The position numbers and the translations under genes were made by a program. Source: Erysipelotrichaceae bacterium (lineage in GTDB: Bacteria > Bacillota_I > Bacilli_A > Erysipelotrichales > Erysipelotrichaceae). From it: DNA of 64,000 nucleotides. The stretch spans positions 62,001-126,000 of the forward strand of contig JAFRBQ010000002.1 of assembly GCA_017404785.1 (NCBI GenBank), in the 5' to 3' direction. Under the pieces are notes generated by a model. The model had not been told where the DNA came from and ran no database searches. It saw nothing but the letters and a program-made list of their open reading frames with translations. Positions 62,081 through 64,000 of this stretch are shown piece by piece (positions within the stretch are counted from its first letter, which is position 1; each line of letters begins with the position of its first letter).

Positions 62081-64000
62081 ATCTGGATTATTTCTTTTCA
62101 GGTCTTGATACACAGGCCTACAAGTACATGGGCTGTCATAAACTCGGCGATGGAGTCGAGTTTTATGTGTGGGCTCCTCATGCAAGAAAAGTCGAAGTCT
62201 TCACTTCAAGAGAAGATTTCAGGCATTTCTACGGCATGGAAAAAGTGGATGATCGCGGTATCTGGCATCTGGTCATCGGAAACTGTGAATGTATCTATTC
62301 TTACCGTTTCCGCATTACGACCGACAGAGGCCATGTGATCGAGAAATCCGACCCGTATGCTTTCTATTCGGAGAGGAGACCATCCAATGCCTCAGTCATG
62401 TACGATCTTTCGCAATACAAGTTTACGGATAACGAATACATGGAGAAGCGCAATTTCTCCTACAACAATCCTTTAAACATCTATGAAGTCCACGTCAACG
62501 GTTTCAAGCACGAAGGCGAACTGACGACCTACAGGGAGCTCAAGGAAGAGCTGATCCCTTATGTCAAACAGATGGGTTATACCCATATCGAGATGATGCC
62601 GATCGTCGAACATCCGTTTGACGGTTCCTGGGGCTATCAGGCTACCGGCTTCATGTCAGCGACCAGCCGCTATGGTACACCTTGGGATCTGATGGATTTC
62701 GTCAATGAATGTCATCTGAACAATATCGGTGTCATCCTGGATGTGGCCTATGTCCACTTTGCGACCGATGCCTACGGTCTGTGCACCTTTGACGGCAGAC
62801 CGTGCTATGAATATGATGATCCGAAACTTTCCCGCTCACAGTGGGGCTCATATCAGTTCAATCTCGGATCAGGTCCGGTCATCTCCTATCTGATGTCAGC
62901 TGCCAATATCTTCCTCAACGAGTATCATTTTGACGGACTGAGGATGGATGCGGTATCCAATATCATCTTCTTTGACGGAAACAAGAATATCGGTGAGAAC
63001 GCCTCCGGTCTGTCTTTCGTGAAGCGTTTCAACTATTCCATCAAGAAGGAACATCCGGATGTGATGCTGATCGCCGAAGATTCCACCGACTTCCCGAAGG
63101 TCACCGTTCCGACCGAATATGACGGTCTGGGCTTTGACTACAAATGGGATCTGGGCTGGATGAACGATACGCTGAAATACTACATGATGGATCCTGAATA
63201 CAGACAGTACCATCACAATATGCTGACATTCTCAATGGCTTATTTCTATTCCGAGAAATTCATCCTGCCATTGTCGCATGATGAAGTCGTCCACTCCAAG
63301 AAGACGATCGTCGACAAGATGTGGGGCAGTCAGGAAGATCAGTTCCGCATGTGCCGCAACCTCTTCCTGTACATGTTCACCCATCCGGGCAAGAAGCTGA
63401 ACTTCTTGGGCAATGATATCGCCATGTACAGAGAATTCGATGAAAGAAGGGGCATCGACTGGGACATCCTGCAGTATCCGCTGCATGATTCCTTCAACCG
63501 CTTCTTCCGTGATCTGTGTCAGATCTACAATGCCTATAAAGCGTTCAATTCCTATGATTACGATCCTGCTTCCTTCAAATGGATCGATGCCGACAACTAC
63601 AAACAGTCGGTCTATATCTATTCTAGATATGAAGAGGATTACTGTTTCGTAGTCGTACTGAATATGAAACCTATCCCTTATACGAATTATCGCATCGGTG
63701 TTCCGTATTCCGGAACTTATACCGAGCTGATCAATTCGGAGAAGGATATCTATTCCGGCTGCAATATGTGCAACTTCAAGCCGATCCGATCCAAGAAGGT
63801 CAAATCGCATGGACTGCCTAATTCGATCGCGATCGATCTGGCACCTTATGCAGGCGTCGTCTTCTCCGTCAAGACCAAAAAGAAAGCTCCGGTCCTGGAG
63901 GATCCGGAGATGGTCGAGACGATCAAGCCGAAGACGAGAGTCAGCAGAACAGCCAAATCGGCAACAGCCAAATCGACCAAAGAGAAAAAGACAGTAAAAG
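62077..64000 (+). CDS. glgB: 1,4-alpha-glucan branching enzyme, 3'-partial
   Basis: GlgB makes alpha-1,6 branches in glycogen. The ATG at 62077 overlaps the glgA stop (ATGA). The frame is open to the right edge, giving at least 641 residues. It has a CBM48 domain (about 25-115; GVEFYVWAPHARKVEVF), then the GH13 core: YEVHVNGFK, HFDGLRMDAVSN with the nucleophile Asp, MLIAEDSTDFP with the acid Glu, and LPLSHDEVVHSKKTI. The usual all-beta end (APYAGVVFSV) is reached near residue 598. A Lys/Thr/Ala-rich tail follows and runs off the window, which is longer than most GlgB proteins. Confidence 0.95.
   Translation, partial: MNLDYFFSGLDTQAYKYMGCHKLGDGVEFYVWAPHARKVEVFTSREDFRHFYGMEKVDDRGIWHLVIGNCECIYSYRFRITTDRGHVIEKSDPYAFYSERRPSNASVMYDLSQYKFTDNEYMEKRNFSYNNPLNIYEVHVNGFKHEGELTTYRELKEELIPYVKQMGYTHIEMMPIVEHPFDGSWGYQATGFMSATSRYGTPWDLMDFVNECHLNNIGVILDVAYVHFATDAYGLCTFDGRPCYEYDDPKLSRSQWGSYQFNLGSGPVISYLMSAANIFLNEYHFDGLRMDAVSNIIFFDGNKNIGENASGLSFVKRFNYSIKKEHPDVMLIAEDSTDFPKVTVPTEYDGLGFDYKWDLGWMNDTLKYYMMDPEYRQYHHNMLTFSMAYFYSEKFILPLSHDEVVHSKKTIVDKMWGSQEDQFRMCRNLFLYMFTHPGKKLNFLGNDIAMYREFDERRGIDWDILQYPLHDSFNRFFRDLCQIYNAYKAFNSYDYDPASFKWIDADNYKQSVYIYSRYEEDYCFVVVLNMKPIPYTNYRIGVPYSGTYTELINSEKDIYSGCNMCNFKPIRSKKVKSHGLPNSIAIDLAPYAGVVFSVKTKKKAPVLEDPEMVETIKPKTRVSRTAKSATAKSTKEKKTVK

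Overview
The window is a chromosomal segment of a low-to-moderate GC Firmicute. The protein style fits the Erysipelotrichia: Shine-Dalgarno-rich ribosomal genes, zinc-type S14 and L36, no L30 gene in the spc region, a clostridial-type glgC/glgD pair, and class III ribonucleotide reductase. I place it there by inference and cannot name a species. I see no rRNA, tRNA, insertion sequence, prophage or CRISPR array.

Layout. (1) 1-15616: a surface-polysaccharide locus. It holds a glycosyltransferase cut by the window edge, a HAD-domain protein, all four dTDP-L-rhamnose genes (rfbA, rfbC, rfbB, rfbD), two GtrB-like GT2 enzymes, a polytopic GT-C-like protein, a ChbG/YdjC deacetylase, a polyprenyl sugar-phosphate transferase and an MdoB/LtaS-like phosphoglycerol transferase. 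Also present are a phosphatase-like lipoprotein and a GDPD-like protein. Together they suggest a rhamnose-containing wall polysaccharide decorated with glycerol phosphate. (2) 15659-19416: a membrane-anchored unknown protein and a mosaic LytR-CpsA-Psr protein, the likely ligase of the polysaccharide to the wall, ending in a 14-copy GTDP repeat. (3) 19742-34073: a single S10-spc-alpha ribosomal super-operon from rpsJ to rplQ, with a strong promoter and a structured leader. (4) 34093-37364: a small accessory patch with a Fic protein behind a perfect inverted repeat, an HTH protein, and a ParB-like/phosphoesterase fusion. (5) 37550-42130: an anaerobic deoxyribonucleotide module in which the NrdG activase is fused to a MarR repressor-like domain, NrdD carries a C-terminal glutaredoxin-like domain, and a thioredoxin reductase follows. 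Two near-identical palindromes sit at its promoter. (6) 42160-55766: housekeeping genes (nucleotidyltransferase, glpK, flavoprotein, sirtuin, FMN riboswitch with ribU, a tail-anchored unknown, cmk, der, a large class A PBP, xth, pepV). (7) 55827-64000: a HAD phosphatase and a glycogen operon (pullulanase-like enzyme, glgC, glgD, glgA, glgB), with glgB cut by the window end.

The most unusual module is region 5. Its regulator, activating enzyme, reductase and electron supply are joined by two gene fusions, and the putative operators for the fused MarR domain lie at its own promoter. Secondary oddities are several genes with a TATAAT-like box 6-7 bases before the ATG and no Shine-Dalgarno sequence (possible leaderless mRNAs), the missing L30 gene, and the structured leader before rpsJ.
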